NCBI GenBank assembly: GCA_903918755.1
Contig: CAIXFN010000083.1
Location: 49,102 to 113,101 of the forward strand
Reading direction: 5' to 3'
Source: an uncultured Pedosphaera sp.
GTDB taxonomy: Bacteria; Verrucomicrobiota; Verrucomicrobiia; Limisphaerales; Pedosphaeraceae
Length of the DNA: 64,000 nt
Within the stretch, counting starts at the first letter, position 1; each line of letters starts with the position of its first letter. The notes beneath the pieces were generated by a model that was not told the origin of the DNA, did not search any database, and saw only the letters and a list, made by a program, of their open reading frames with translations. Shown in pieces: positions 25,355 through 34,311 of the stretch. The translations under genes were made by a program, and so were the position numbers.

Positions 25355-25430
25355 TGGTGGAGCCGAGGGGATTCGAACCCCTGACCCCCACAATGCCATT
25401 GTGGTGCTCTACCAACTGAGCTACGACCCC
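25355..25430 (-). tRNA. tRNA-Ala (anticodon GGC)
   Basis: The minus strand folds into a full cloverleaf: acceptor GGGGTCG with CGGCTCC, D-arm GCTC/GAGC, anticodon stem CCACA/TGTGG with loop ATGGCAT (anticodon GGC), T-arm with GGTTCGAAT, discriminator A and an encoded CCA. Its 3' end faces the prophage and the integrase gene, which makes it the likely attachment site; the tRNA remains complete, as is usual when the phage core restores the 3' end. Confidence 0.97.
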
Positions 25431-25445
25431 ATCCAGAGCGACAAA

Positions 25446-25474
25446 ACTGTAATGACAGCGGGCGGGGCTGTCAA
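25446..25474 (-). promoter_or_regulatory. Promoter of tRNA-Ala
   Basis: On the minus strand a perfect TTGACA (25469-25474), a 17-base spacer and TACAGT (25446-25451) end 15 bases before the tRNA 5' end. This is a near-consensus housekeeping sigma-70 promoter. Confidence 0.8.
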
Positions 25475-25502
25475 AGAATTTTTCGGAATTTTCCGATCCC
25501 GA

Positions 25503-27506
25503 TTATGCGTGCGCGGCGACTTCCACCCCGACCAGGCAGACATCGTCCATAAAACTGCGGTCCACCGCGAAATCCTTGATTTCGGCCAGAACTTCATCAA
25601 ACAACTGGTTGGCTGGCAGTTTGGCCCGCCGCCGAATGGCATCCACCAGCATTTCCTGCGTGTACAGCGAGTCGTCCGGTCCTTCCACTTCGTAAAGACC
25701 ATCCGTAAAAAGCATCACCAAATCATCCGGCGCCACGGGGCACTGGTTCGTGATGTAGGCAGCATCCGCAAACAAACCGAGGGCCGGGCGGTTCCGGGCG
25801 TCGCCGTTCGCCAGGGGCTGGAGTTCGCCGGTGGCATGATGGATAAGCAAGGGTTTGGGATGACCCGCATTGGCAAAGCGCAATTCCCGCCGGCCGATAT
25901 CGGCGACCAGGTAGAAAGCCGTCGTGAGCATGGGCGAACCGGTATGCTTGAGAATGGCGCAGAGATCGCGATTGAGCTGGGTCAACAACCGGCCGGGATC
26001 ATTGGCCAGGGGCTTCAATTCCTCCACCAGGGCCCGGACCATGGCGGCAACCAGCGCGGAACGGACGCCATGACCCATGACATCACAGATGAAAACCCCG
26101 GCTTCGGTATCGGAGAGCGCCTGGACATTGAAATAATCCCCGCCCACCGTGCCGGTGGGGAGATACCGGTGCGTGAAACGAAGCCGGCTGGCAAACGGTG
26201 CCGCATCCCGGGGGAAAACGGGATAGGTCTGCGGCAACATCTGCTGCTGAATGTCGCCGGCCATCTTGATGTCCGCCTCCATCTCCGTGTTTCGTTTCCG
26301 GAGTTCTTCCCGGCTGCGCGCCAGCTCGGCCGTGGCCATCCGCACTTGTTCCTCGGCGCGTTTGCGCTCAGTGATGTCCCAAAAAATGCCTTGCAGGCCG
26401 ATCACCCGTCCGAGCGCATCGTAAAGCGGGGTTTTGACAATCTGAACAAACTGCTTTTCCCCGCCCGGGGCCTGGTGAAATTCCACTGCTTCAAACGGCT
26501 TGCCCGTCTGCATGATGACGTCGTCATCCTTCCGGTACTTTTCCGCCAGTTCCGCCGCAAAGAAGTCCAGATCGGTTTTGCCCAGAATCTCCGCGGCGGT
26601 GCGATTGAGCGTCTTGCAAAAGCGTTGGTTGACGAAGGTGAACCGTTTATCCAGATCCTTGCGGAAGATGTTTTGGGGCAGCGTTTCCACCAGGGAGTGG
26701 TACAAAGCCTCGGAATTGCGCAGATTTTGCTCCGCCAGTTTACGCTGCGTGATGTCTTCCACGGTCCCTTCGTAAAACAACAGTTGGCCGGCGGCATCCC
26801 GGATGGCGCGCACGTTCTCCGCGATCCAGATGATGCTGCCATCCTTGCGGTAGATCCGGGACTCGAAATCGGTGACCGTGTCATGCTCGCCCATGAGCTG
26901 GATGAACTCGGCGCGCCGGCCGGGTTCGACGTAGAGTTTCCGGCCAATGTCAGTGACATTGTTCATCAACTCGGCGGGGCTGGCATAACCGTAAATCCGG
27001 GCCAGGGCGGAATTGGCACTGAGGTAATGGCCATCATGGGTGGTCTGGAAAATTCCTTCGACAATATGCTCGAAGATGCCACGGTACTTTTGCTCCGCTT
27101 CCAGCAAGGCGGCCTCGGCATGCTGGCGCTCGATGGCGTAACGAATGGCCCGGCCGAGCAGTTGCGGGGTCAACTGATTCAGGACGAGGTAATCTTGTGC
27201 GCCATCGTGGACCGCGGCAATGGCCAGGCCCTCATCATCGGTATCACCCAGCACCAGCAGGGGAACTTGGGGAGCCTGGGCGACAATTTGCCGCACCATG
27301 CCCAAACTGGCCCCATCCACCAGTTCGCTGTTCAGCAAAACAACTTCGGTTCCCTCCCGGTGGAGATAAGCCAGGGCCTCCGGCACGGAGGCACAGCAAT
27401 GGAAATTGAATGTTGCCCCCCGGATACGACGCAAGAGTCCCTCAAAACGGCGCGCCGCTTCCGCGTCGGCATCGATCAGCAGCACCCTAAATAACTTTGG
27501 TTCCAT
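25503..27506 (-). CDS. Receiver-PAS-PAS-PP2C (SpoIIE/RsbU-type) phosphatase
   Basis: A 667-residue cytosolic signalling protein. It has a receiver domain (about 5-125), two PAS/PAC domains (about 135-255 and 265-385, each ending in an EDITQRK or WDITERK signature), a short coiled coil, and a C-terminal PP2C-like SpoIIE phosphatase (about 440-665) with the metal-site motifs GTVGGDYFN and CDVMGHG. Such proteins usually dephosphorylate anti-sigma-factor antagonists in partner-switching stress regulation. The receiver keeps acidic residues Asp12 and Asp14, but the phosphoacceptor position reads VVLLNSEL, Asn59 instead of Asp. No anti-sigma or antagonist gene is adjacent. The divergent neighbour is a STAS-containing transporter, a possible but unproven partner. 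Confidence 0.85.
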   Translation of the reverse strand: MEPKLFRVLLIDADAEAARRFEGLLRRIRGATFNFHCCASVPEALAYLHREGTEVVLLNSELVDGASLGMVRQIVAQAPQVPLLVLGDTDDEGLAIAAVHDGAQDYLVLNQLTPQLLGRAIRYAIERQHAEAALLEAEQKYRGIFEHIVEGIFQTTHDGHYLSANSALARIYGYASPAELMNNVTDIGRKLYVEPGRRAEFIQLMGEHDTVTDFESRIYRKDGSIIWIAENVRAIRDAAGQLLFYEGTVEDITQRKLAEQNLRNSEALYHSLVETLPQNIFRKDLDKRFTFVNQRFCKTLNRTAAEILGKTDLDFFAAELAEKYRKDDDVIMQTGKPFEAVEFHQAPGGEKQFVQIVKTPLYDALGRVIGLQGIFWDITERKRAEEQVRMATAELARSREELRKRNTEMEADIKMAGDIQQQMLPQTYPVFPRDAAPFASRLRFTHRYLPTGTVGGDYFNVQALSDTEAGVFICDVMGHGVRSALVAAMVRALVEELKPLANDPGRLLTQLNRDLCAILKHTGSPMLTTAFYLVADIGRRELRFANAGHPKPLLIHHATGELQPLANGDARNRPALGLFADAAYITNQCPVAPDDLVMLFTDGLYEVEGPDDSLYTQEMLVDAIRRRAKLPANQLFDEVLAEIKDFAVDRSFMDDVCLVGVEVAAHA

Positions 27507-27720
27507 CGCCAGTGGCGCAATTTATCCGGTCTGAGCGGACGGCTGGCAAGGAAAATGACAGGCCGAATGCGGTCACGGTTCCGCGGGCTTTGGTGGGTGC
27601 CGTCAACCCGCGCCCACGCCGCGCGAATTGGCAAATCCCGTTGGCCCGATAATTGTTACAATTCGACGACGAACCGGTTCCGCATGGACAAGCCCGCCCC
27701 ACCGGTATTCCATTGCCGGA

Positions 27721-29946
27721 GTGACAAACGCTGTTCGCAACCGGAATCCTTTCCTCAATCCACAAGTGTGGAAGGGACTCTACACGGGCAGCGTAATGGC
27801 CGTGGTGGTTTTGATCGCTTCCTTGTCGTTTGGCTCACTGATTTTCACCGGGAATCTTTCGTTCGGAGTGGCCGATGGCATTGATGTTGCCCTCACCAGC
27901 GCAGCGATCATCGGGTTGGTCGTGGCACTTCGCAGTTCCTATGCGGGAACCGTGGCCATCCCGCAGGATCGCACCGCCCCCATCCTGGCACTTATGGCCG
28001 CCCAGGTGGTTGCGGCGCTGCCGGCCGGGGCCTCGCCGGCGGAAAAACTGAGCAATGTGCTGGTCGCCATTGCGCTCACCTCGGCCTTGACCGGCACCAT
28101 CCTTTTCTTGCTGGGGAAATACCGGCTGGGGAATTTTACCCGGTTTATCCCCTATCCGGTGGTGGGAGGATTCCTTTCCGGTTCCGGCTGGCTCCTGGTG
28201 GTGGGATCTTTCCGGGTGATGACGGGGCAGAGTCTGGCTTTCGGCAATCTGCCGGCCCTGTTCACGTCTGATGCCCTCAAACTTTGGCTGCCCGGGGTGG
28301 CCCTGGGTCTGGCGTTATTTCTGACCCTGCGCCACTTCAAACAGAGCCGGCTGGTTCCCTTGATTTTGCTGGGCAGCATGGGCGTCTTTTGGCTGGTTTT
28401 GGGGGGCTATCGGATCAGTGCCACGGAGGCCCGAAACGCCGGCTGGCTTCCGTTCATCCCGGTGAATCAGGAGGTGCGCCAGCACATCTGGCACCTGCAG
28501 GTTTGGCACCTGGTGAACTGGCGGGCCCTGGCGCATGGAGCGGGACTGGCCGCCACGGCGGCGCTGACCTCGGTGATTTCGATCCTGCTCAATTCCTCCG
28601 CATTGGAATTGGCGGTACAACAGGAAATTGACTTGAACCAGGAACTGCGCGCGGCGGGCTTGGCCAATCTGACCACCAGCCTGGCGGGGGGCATGCTGGG
28701 CTTTCAATCGCTCAGCCTATCCCGATTGGGGAATGATCTGGGTTCCAGAAGCCGGCTGGCAGCGGTCGTGACTTCGGTCCTCTGCGGCGCGGCTTTATTC
28801 GCCGGTCCGGCAACTTTTGCGATCCTGCCGAAATTTGCGCTGGGCGGTTTACTTTTCTACCTTGGGATCGGCTTTTTGGTGGAATGGCTCTTTGATGGTT
28901 GGTCGAAGTTCCCACTTTCCGATTATGCGGTGGTGGTGGCGATCGTGGCAGTGATGGGAACCGCGGGATATCTGGAGGGGGTGGGATTTGGCATTCTCGC
29001 GGCCGTGTTTCTCTTCATCCATAATTATAGCCGGGTGGGCGTCATCACCCACGCGCTGACCGGCGTCGAGTTGCAAAGCAACGTGGACCGCCCGGTGTCC
29101 CACCAGCGCATCCTGCATAAAGAAGGCGGGGGTCTCCATTTGCTCAAGCTGCAAGGCTTCATTTTTTTTGGCACCGCCAATTCGTTGTTGAACAGCATCC
29201 GCGCCCGCGCGATGGACGGGAATTTATCCCGTCTCCGTTGTGTGATGCTCGACTTCCGCCGGGTCAGCGGGCTGGATTCGTCCGCCGCCCTGAGTCTGGA
29301 GAAAGTCGGACAGATGGCCGAGAAGCAGGGATTTCAACTCCTGCTCACGGAGGTGCCCGACGAAATGCAAAAGCACCTGCTCCGCGGAACTTCTCCCCAG
29401 GATCAGGCGGAAGTAATGAAATTTTTCCCCGACCTGGACCACGCTTTGGAATGGTGGGAGAGCCGCATCCTGAAGGAGCAGGGAGTGGGAAACGCCAGCC
29501 GGGTGGCCTCCCTGCATGAGCAATTGCAACAATACTGGCCCAACGAGGAGACCCTCCGCGTCTTCCTAAGCCGGTTGGGGCGGCGAGAGTTGCGCGAGGG
29601 AGAATATCTGATCCGCCAGGGGGACTTCGCCGATGAGCTCTATTTCATTGAATCCGGCGAGGTCAGCACCGTGCTGGAGGATCCGGATGGCGGACCTCCG
29701 CGGCGCCTGCGCCGGCAGGGCGGGGGAACCGTGCTGGGCGAACTAGGCTTGCTGCTGCGAGTTCCCCGTTCGGCCTCGGTAATCGTCCTGCATCCCATCA
29801 CCGTTTATTGCCTGAATCGCGAAGGTCTCCTGGAACTCAAGCGCGATCACCCGCAGGTGGCGGCTGATCTTTATGAGTTCCTTTCCCGCTCTCTCGCGGA
29901 GCGGGTGTTGACCACCACCCGCTCGCTGCGAGTGCTCACGAATTGA
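27721..29946 (+). CDS. SulP-type anion transporter with STAS and cNMP-binding domains
   Basis: A 741-residue inner-membrane protein if started at GTG 27721. Residues up to about 430 form the SulP/SLC26 membrane domain with 10 or more helices; a STAS domain follows (about 465-570, with MLDFRRVSGLDSSAALSL), then a cyclic-nucleotide-binding domain (about 605-735) that retains the GELGLLLRVPRSASV phosphate-binding cassette with its Glu and Arg. It probably moves sulfate, bicarbonate or another anion under cyclic-nucleotide control. No convincing early ATG exists; an upstream TTG at 27628 is the alternative start. It is divergent from the PP2C regulator across about 210 bases in which no other gene was seen. 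Confidence 0.85.
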   Translation: MTNAVRNRNPFLNPQVWKGLYTGSVMAVVVLIASLSFGSLIFTGNLSFGVADGIDVALTSAAIIGLVVALRSSYAGTVAIPQDRTAPILALMAAQVVAALPAGASPAEKLSNVLVAIALTSALTGTILFLLGKYRLGNFTRFIPYPVVGGFLSGSGWLLVVGSFRVMTGQSLAFGNLPALFTSDALKLWLPGVALGLALFLTLRHFKQSRLVPLILLGSMGVFWLVLGGYRISATEARNAGWLPFIPVNQEVRQHIWHLQVWHLVNWRALAHGAGLAATAALTSVISILLNSSALELAVQQEIDLNQELRAAGLANLTTSLAGGMLGFQSLSLSRLGNDLGSRSRLAAVVTSVLCGAALFAGPATFAILPKFALGGLLFYLGIGFLVEWLFDGWSKFPLSDYAVVVAIVAVMGTAGYLEGVGFGILAAVFLFIHNYSRVGVITHALTGVELQSNVDRPVSHQRILHKEGGGLHLLKLQGFIFFGTANSLLNSIRARAMDGNLSRLRCVMLDFRRVSGLDSSAALSLEKVGQMAEKQGFQLLLTEVPDEMQKHLLRGTSPQDQAEVMKFFPDLDHALEWWESRILKEQGVGNASRVASLHEQLQQYWPNEETLRVFLSRLGRRELREGEYLIRQGDFADELYFIESGEVSTVLEDPDGGPPRRLRRQGGGTVLGELGLLLRVPRSASVIVLHPITVYCLNREGLLELKRDHPQVAADLYEFLSRSLAERVLTTTRSLRVLTN

Positions 29947-29972
29947 GCCGTGCCGCCGGGCCGGCCCCTCGA

Positions 29973-32120
29973 TCACGGCATCCAAACCGCGCGATAGAAT
30001 TGCCGGGAAGTCGAAATCCCGGGGGCAAACGTCAGGTTGGTGGACGTTCCCGAAAGGATATTGGTGGTCAGTGCGGACCACTGCGTGGTGTTGGTGGAGG
30101 TTTGGATGACGTAGGGCACGGCCGGTTGCCCTTGCAGCTGGAGCAGGACCGGATTCTTCCCACCACCGGAGATAAATTTCAACCCGGGAGCTGCGGGCGC
30201 GAGGGTCAGCACGGTCAGGGAGTAAGGCGGGAAAGTGTAGTTGAAATTGGTGCCCGCCGCGCCGAACGCCGACACCGCGATATCCGGCGAGCCAATGCCG
30301 GTTTGGGCGGCGGTGTCCTGCGCCTCGCCGTAAACATGAAGGAGAGCATTGGTGCTGGCGAGGTAACCGGTCACGTTGATTTGAGCGGTGAAGGAGGTCA
30401 CGGGGTCCTTGTTGATGCCGAGCAGAACCACGGTGCCATTGGTTCGCCGTGCCGCATACGCGGCCAATAAGGAGAAATCGCTGGAAGCCGCCACGATTTT
30501 GTCCCCGGGTCGCGCGAAGTATCGCAGGATTTTGGCGGCGTAAAATGGTGGATACCGGGTGCCCGTGTCTCCCACCAAGCCGAGATCACCATACATCCGC
30601 CAACCGTAAAGCACGGGATCAAGATTCCCCTTGTTGTCCGTCCCATTGCGCAAATCCCACCAGATCATGGAATTCAGCTCGGTTTTCATCAACTGCGCCG
30701 TGCTGTCCGCATAATAGAGCGCATTGACCAGGCTGACAGACTGTTTCCCCTGGTCGCCGGAATTGCTGTTATTCTCCGTGCAAAGCAGTTCCACGTTCGT
30801 TCCTGCCGGTCCCAGATAATCCGTCAATTCCTGACGCAAAGTGGCGGCGTCGCCCGCCCAGGCCACCGAGGACTGCAGGAGAAAGGGATCGCTTTCGGTG
30901 TCGGTATATTCCGGGTAACGGTGATGCACCAGGAAGTCCGGGGTCACCCCGAGCGTCTTCAACGTGGCCAGCATGACCGGGGTCCAGCCATTGACCGTCT
31001 GGTGGGTGCGCGAATTGGTGACGGGATGGTTGCTATTGTTGACGTAACTGTTTTCGCCCGGCGCGGCCACCACGCCCACTTTGATGGTGGGATCGATGGC
31101 TTTCATTTGCTGGATGTAGGCTTGCGCGTGCACCGCGTAGGTGTACGGGTCGTTGGGTACCGCATTGGTATCGGTTTCCCAGGTTCCATACACTTCGTTG
31201 CCGATCTCCCAATATTTGAATCCGTACCGGTTGGTCACGTTGGAATGGGCGACCCAGGCGGCGGCCTCCGCCGGCGTGCCCGTGCCGTAATTAACCGTGA
31301 TGATGGCCTGGGCGTGGATATTCGTGGCCAGGTGCGCAAAATTGGCGAATGAGGTGCCCCAACTCCAGGTATTGGTCAGCGATCGCCCGGTGGCCCAATG
31401 ATATTCATCGGACGCCGATCCCCCGGGGAAACGCAAGGTAAGGGTACCCATTTCATTCAACAGGGAAGCCGTGAGGGAGGTGTCCAGGCTGGTGTCCCAT
31501 ATGGCGGTGTTGATTCCAAACCAACGGGCGTCAACCGGCCGGACAACCTGGTTGGCACTGATGCCAATATGGCTTAACGGGGGAGTCGGCGCGGGGTACA
31601 ATTGGACGTCATCCAGGTAAAATGTGGGATCCGATCCTCCGGTGGTGGTCTGAATTTGGAAACCGTTGCAGTTTGTCTTTCCGGCGACGCCCAAATTTGT
31701 CAGCGGAACGGCAATTTGCCGCCAACTGTTGCCCCCCGGCAGCGCCGCCAGTTGCACGGAACTGGCGCCGTTCCCCCCCAAAACACCCACGACTTTCAAC
31801 ACTTGTCCGCCCGTCGGCCCGCCATTAATCCAAAACGTCATGCTGGTGTACAGGCTGGTGTCGAAATCGCCGTGATACAGCCAGAGACCGGAATAATTGG
31901 CCGTGGCCGCGCTGATGCTGGCAGTGCCGGAATGAACCGGGGAGGCATTGGCCAGGTTATGGGTGGCCCAACTCCAGTCCTGAAAGCCATTGACCAGGTG
32001 ATCGGTGTAAATCGGTAACGCCGCCTGGGCGAAAGTGGAGCGGGGAGCCAGCAGGCTAAACAGCAGCAACACGAGGGGGGCGCGACACACTGATGTAATC
32101 GAAATTGCCCGGTGGCTCAT
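29973..32120 (-). CDS. Secreted clan-A glycoside hydrolase, arabinofuranosidase-like
   Basis: A 715-residue exported enzyme. A signal peptide (cleavage near LAPRSTFAQA, residue 32) precedes a carbohydrate-binding-like beta-sandwich (about 36-176), a TIM-barrel catalytic domain (about 185-540) and a C-terminal beta domain. The acid/base is probably Glu309 in KYWEIGNEVYG and the nucleophile Glu449 in ELLCTENNS, a pattern of GH51-like alpha-L-arabinofuranosidases within clan A. The last 65 residues (YVIQTSTNTTQWSALTTN) form a domain often seen at the end of verrucomicrobial secreted proteins. The ATG at 32120 is preferred over one 12 codons upstream because it puts the basic signal-peptide start at the N-terminus. 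Exact substrate is unknown. Confidence 0.75.
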   Translation of the reverse strand: MSHRAISITSVCRAPLVLLLFSLLAPRSTFAQAALPIYTDHLVNGFQDWSWATHNLANASPVHSGTASISAATANYSGLWLYHGDFDTSLYTSMTFWINGGPTGGQVLKVVGVLGGNGASSVQLAALPGGNSWRQIAVPLTNLGVAGKTNCNGFQIQTTTGGSDPTFYLDDVQLYPAPTPPLSHIGISANQVVRPVDARWFGINTAIWDTSLDTSLTASLLNEMGTLTLRFPGGSASDEYHWATGRSLTNTWSWGTSFANFAHLATNIHAQAIITVNYGTGTPAEAAAWVAHSNVTNRYGFKYWEIGNEVYGTWETDTNAVPNDPYTYAVHAQAYIQQMKAIDPTIKVGVVAAPGENSYVNNSNHPVTNSRTHQTVNGWTPVMLATLKTLGVTPDFLVHHRYPEYTDTESDPFLLQSSVAWAGDAATLRQELTDYLGPAGTNVELLCTENNSNSGDQGKQSVSLVNALYYADSTAQLMKTELNSMIWWDLRNGTDNKGNLDPVLYGWRMYGDLGLVGDTGTRYPPFYAAKILRYFARPGDKIVAASSDFSLLAAYAARRTNGTVVLLGINKDPVTSFTAQINVTGYLASTNALLHVYGEAQDTAAQTGIGSPDIAVSAFGAAGTNFNYTFPPYSLTVLTLAPAAPGLKFISGGGKNPVLLQLQGQPAVPYVIQTSTNTTQWSALTTNILSGTSTNLTFAPGISTSRQFYRAVWMP

Positions 32121-32163
32121 GGCGCTACCATACCACAATCCACCGGTTCCCACCACCCGAATA

Positions 32164-32739
32164 CTATCCGGGGGATCGCGGTGGAAAAATCGGTCGGTAA
32201 TAGTCCGTGCGCAGCATCACCGCCTGAATATAATTCCGCGTGCCGGGGTAGGTGATCTGCTCCAGGAACAGCGCACTGTTGGTCATGGCCGGGCCGTGTT
32301 CCCAGCGCAGCACATTGCCGCGGCCCGCATTATAATCCGCCAGCGCATAGGGCAGGGGATTGTCCGCTTGCGCATAGCGCTTCAGCAGCTTTTGCAAATA
32401 CCAGGAACCCACCAGCGTATTGACCGCGGGGTCGTAGAGCCGTTCCTTTTTGAAGTTGGTGACATGCTCGGCCCGGCACCACTCGGTGGCGGCGGCTTCC
32501 CGGATTTGCATCAAGCCGAGTTCGCCCACCCTTCCCCGCAGCCCGGGATGGAAGCGGCTTTCCTGCCAGACCACGGCTTTCACCAAAGCGGGTTCGACAT
32601 GGTAGCGCCGGGCAGCGGCGAGTATGGGGGTGTCCTGGCTGTGCTCGAGCCGGTAATGCCACCGCCAATACAGTCCGGCGATGCCCCCAGCCAGCAGGAG
32701 CAGCACCAAAACGGAACCAGCGAACCAGCGAAATTTCAC
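32164..32739 (-). CDS. Lytic transglycosylase, SLT family
   Basis: A 191-residue peptidoglycan-cleaving enzyme anchored by an N-terminal membrane segment (about 7-25), with the catalytic domain in the periplasm. The SLT signature is visible: catalytic Glu60 in VVWQESRFHP, the ELGLMQI motif, and ADYNAGRGNV. It resembles the catalytic domain of Slt-type enzymes, acting in wall turnover or insertion of cell-surface machines. It is divergent from serS and lies downstream of no obvious partner; the glycosidase gene follows 43 bases later on the same strand. Confidence 0.88.
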   Translation of the reverse strand: MKFRWFAGSVLVLLLLAGGIAGLYWRWHYRLEHSQDTPILAAARRYHVEPALVKAVVWQESRFHPGLRGRVGELGLMQIREAAATEWCRAEHVTNFKKERLYDPAVNTLVGSWYLQKLLKRYAQADNPLPYALADYNAGRGNVLRWEHGPAMTNSALFLEQITYPGTRNYIQAVMLRTDYYRPIFPPRSPG

Positions 32740-32897
32740 TCCCGCAAACTAAGCACTGCGCGGGTGCGGAAAAAGGTAAATCTGTCACGCGGTCAAAGTT
32801 GTGATCACGGGACTTTTCCCGGCCCAAAAACGGGGAAACCCAGGCGGCATGCAACTCCTTGGAACCAGATTGCCTCCGGGCTCCGACTGAATCCGGC

Positions 32898-32927
32898 TTG
32901 CGCTGCCCGCGCCTGTTCCATCATAAT
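32898..32927 (+). promoter_or_regulatory. Putative serS promoter placing the start site at the AUG
   Basis: TTGCGC (32898-32903), an 18-base spacer and CATAAT (32922-32927) are followed by the serS ATG six bases later, so +1 would fall on the A of the start codon. No Shine-Dalgarno sequence is present. Predicted leaderless start. Confidence 0.5.
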
Positions 32928-32933
32928 TGTTCA

Positions 32934-34235
32934 ATGCTCGACATCAAAATGATACGGGAACAGCCGGATTTTGTCCGGGAACGGCTGGCCGTCCGGGGAG
33001 CGGGGGATGAAACCCGCATCGATGAACTGCTGAAACTGGATGAGCAGCGGCGCAAGCTTCTGGCTGAGGTGGAGGCACTCAAAGCCACCCGCAACCGGGT
33101 CTCCAAGGAAATTGGCGGACTGATGGGGAAGAAAATGTTCGCCGAAGCCGACGCCCGCAAGCAGGAAACCCGCGATCTGGGCGATCAAATCGCGGAACTG
33201 GATCGGCAGGCCTCCGCCGCTGAATTGGGGCGTGATGAAGTACTTCTGCGGCTGCCCAACCTGCCGCATGGTTCCGTCGCGCTCGGTAAGACCGCCGAAG
33301 ACAATCCGCTCATCCGCACCAACGGCCAGAAGACCGAATTTGGGTTTAAGCCAAAATCCCACGTGGAATTGTGCGAGAGCCTAAAATTGGTGGATTTTGC
33401 CCGCGGAGCCAAGCTTTCGGGCAGCGGATTTCTCCTGTACACCAATTGGGGTGCCCGGTTGGAGCGGGCTCTGATCAGTTTTCTATTGGATTTGCATACC
33501 ACCGAACATGGCTATACCGAGGTTTCTCCTCCCTATGTCATTTCCCGGGATTGCATGGTAGGCGTGGGGCAGTTTCCGAAGTTCGCCGACCAGGCTTACG
33601 CCGTGCGTGAAGGGGAGGACAATTCGACCCTGGGCAGCCTTTACCTGTTGCCGACCGCCGAGGCGCCGGTGGCCAATATCCATCGGGAGGAGATTCTCCC
33701 GGGTCGCCAATTGCCCATTTTTTATTGCGCTTACAGTCCCTGCTTCCGGGCCGAGGCCGGCGCGGCGGGATTGGGCACTCGCGGCATGATCCGCGTGCAT
33801 CAGTTTGACAAGGTGGAGCTGATCAAAATCGTGGAACCAGAGCAGGGTTATGCGGAATTGGAAAAGCTCGTGGCCAACGCGGAGCGCGTGCTGCAATTGC
33901 TCGGCCTCCACTACAAGGTCATTCAATTGTGCACCGGCGACATGGGCTTCGCGAGCGCGAAAACCTATGACATCGAAGTTTGGGCGCCGGGCCAGGGGCA
34001 ATATTTGGAAGTTTCAAGTTGCTCCAATTGCGAGGATTACCAGGCCCGCCGGATGAATTTGCGCTATAAAACCGAAGCCGGCGAGAATCGTTTCCCGCAC
34101 ATCCTCAACGGCAGTGGCACCGCCCTCGCCCGCTTGTTTGTGGCGCTGGTGGAAACCCATCAACAGGCGGATGGCAGTGTCGCCATCCCGGCGGCGCTGC
34201 AACCCTACCTCAAAGCCGACCAAATCCCGGCTTGA
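32934..34235 (+). CDS. serS: Seryl-tRNA synthetase
   Basis: A 433-residue cytosolic enzyme charging tRNA-Ser with serine. The N-terminal ~110 residues form the antiparallel coiled-coil arm that holds the tRNA (ELLKLDEQRRKLLAEVEAL onward), then a class II catalytic core with motif 2 (FRAEAGAAGLGTRGMIRVHQF) and motif 3 (LNGSGTALARLFVALVE). Length is normal. The ATG at 32934 gives the canonical MLDIKMIREQPDFVRERL start; it has no Shine-Dalgarno sequence and may be leaderless. glgA follows 76 bases downstream on the same strand. Confidence 0.96.
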   Translation: MLDIKMIREQPDFVRERLAVRGAGDETRIDELLKLDEQRRKLLAEVEALKATRNRVSKEIGGLMGKKMFAEADARKQETRDLGDQIAELDRQASAAELGRDEVLLRLPNLPHGSVALGKTAEDNPLIRTNGQKTEFGFKPKSHVELCESLKLVDFARGAKLSGSGFLLYTNWGARLERALISFLLDLHTTEHGYTEVSPPYVISRDCMVGVGQFPKFADQAYAVREGEDNSTLGSLYLLPTAEAPVANIHREEILPGRQLPIFYCAYSPCFRAEAGAAGLGTRGMIRVHQFDKVELIKIVEPEQGYAELEKLVANAERVLQLLGLHYKVIQLCTGDMGFASAKTYDIEVWAPGQGQYLEVSSCSNCEDYQARRMNLRYKTEAGENRFPHILNGSGTALARLFVALVETHQQADGSVAIPAALQPYLKADQIPA

Positions 34236-34311
34236 TGGATCAACGGGTTTATCCGTCCCGCATTATGACATCAATCTCGTCCCTTCCGCGTCCCCTTGGC
34301 CGTCCCTGACG

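Larger units (their letters stand above)
1..25357. mobile_element. Prophage (late module, integrase end), left side cut off
   Basis: A continuous run of phage head, lysis and tail genes on the + strand ends with a minus-strand tyrosine integrase lying next to the 3' end of tRNA-Ala. The terminase, portal, S49 protease, capsid, tape measure and tip genes come in the order usual for lambda-like siphophages. No early, replication or repressor genes are visible; they must lie left of the window, as must the other attachment site. The right end is placed at the tRNA 3' end by inference because integrases of this family commonly recombine in tRNA genes. No second copy of the tRNA 3' end was found in the window, so the exact core is unknown. 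All main structural frames look intact. Confidence 0.9.

Noticed and set aside
1..25357. Interpretation as a tailocin or gene transfer agent
   Set aside because: Terminase, portal, protease, scaffold-like and capsid genes argue against a tailocin, and an integrase at a tRNA argues for a prophage rather than a gene transfer agent.
25401..27494. A 697-codon open frame on the + strand
   Set aside because: It lies opposite the receiver-PAS-PP2C gene, whose protein has clear domains; the + frame is rich in Gly, His, Gln and Arg with no motif, a codon-bias shadow.
27628..27720. TTG start for the SulP transporter
   Set aside because: It would add 31 residues with Arg/Thr/Ser/Pro-rich character before the transporter; the GTG at 27721 begins a plausible N-terminus, although neither has a strong ribosome site.
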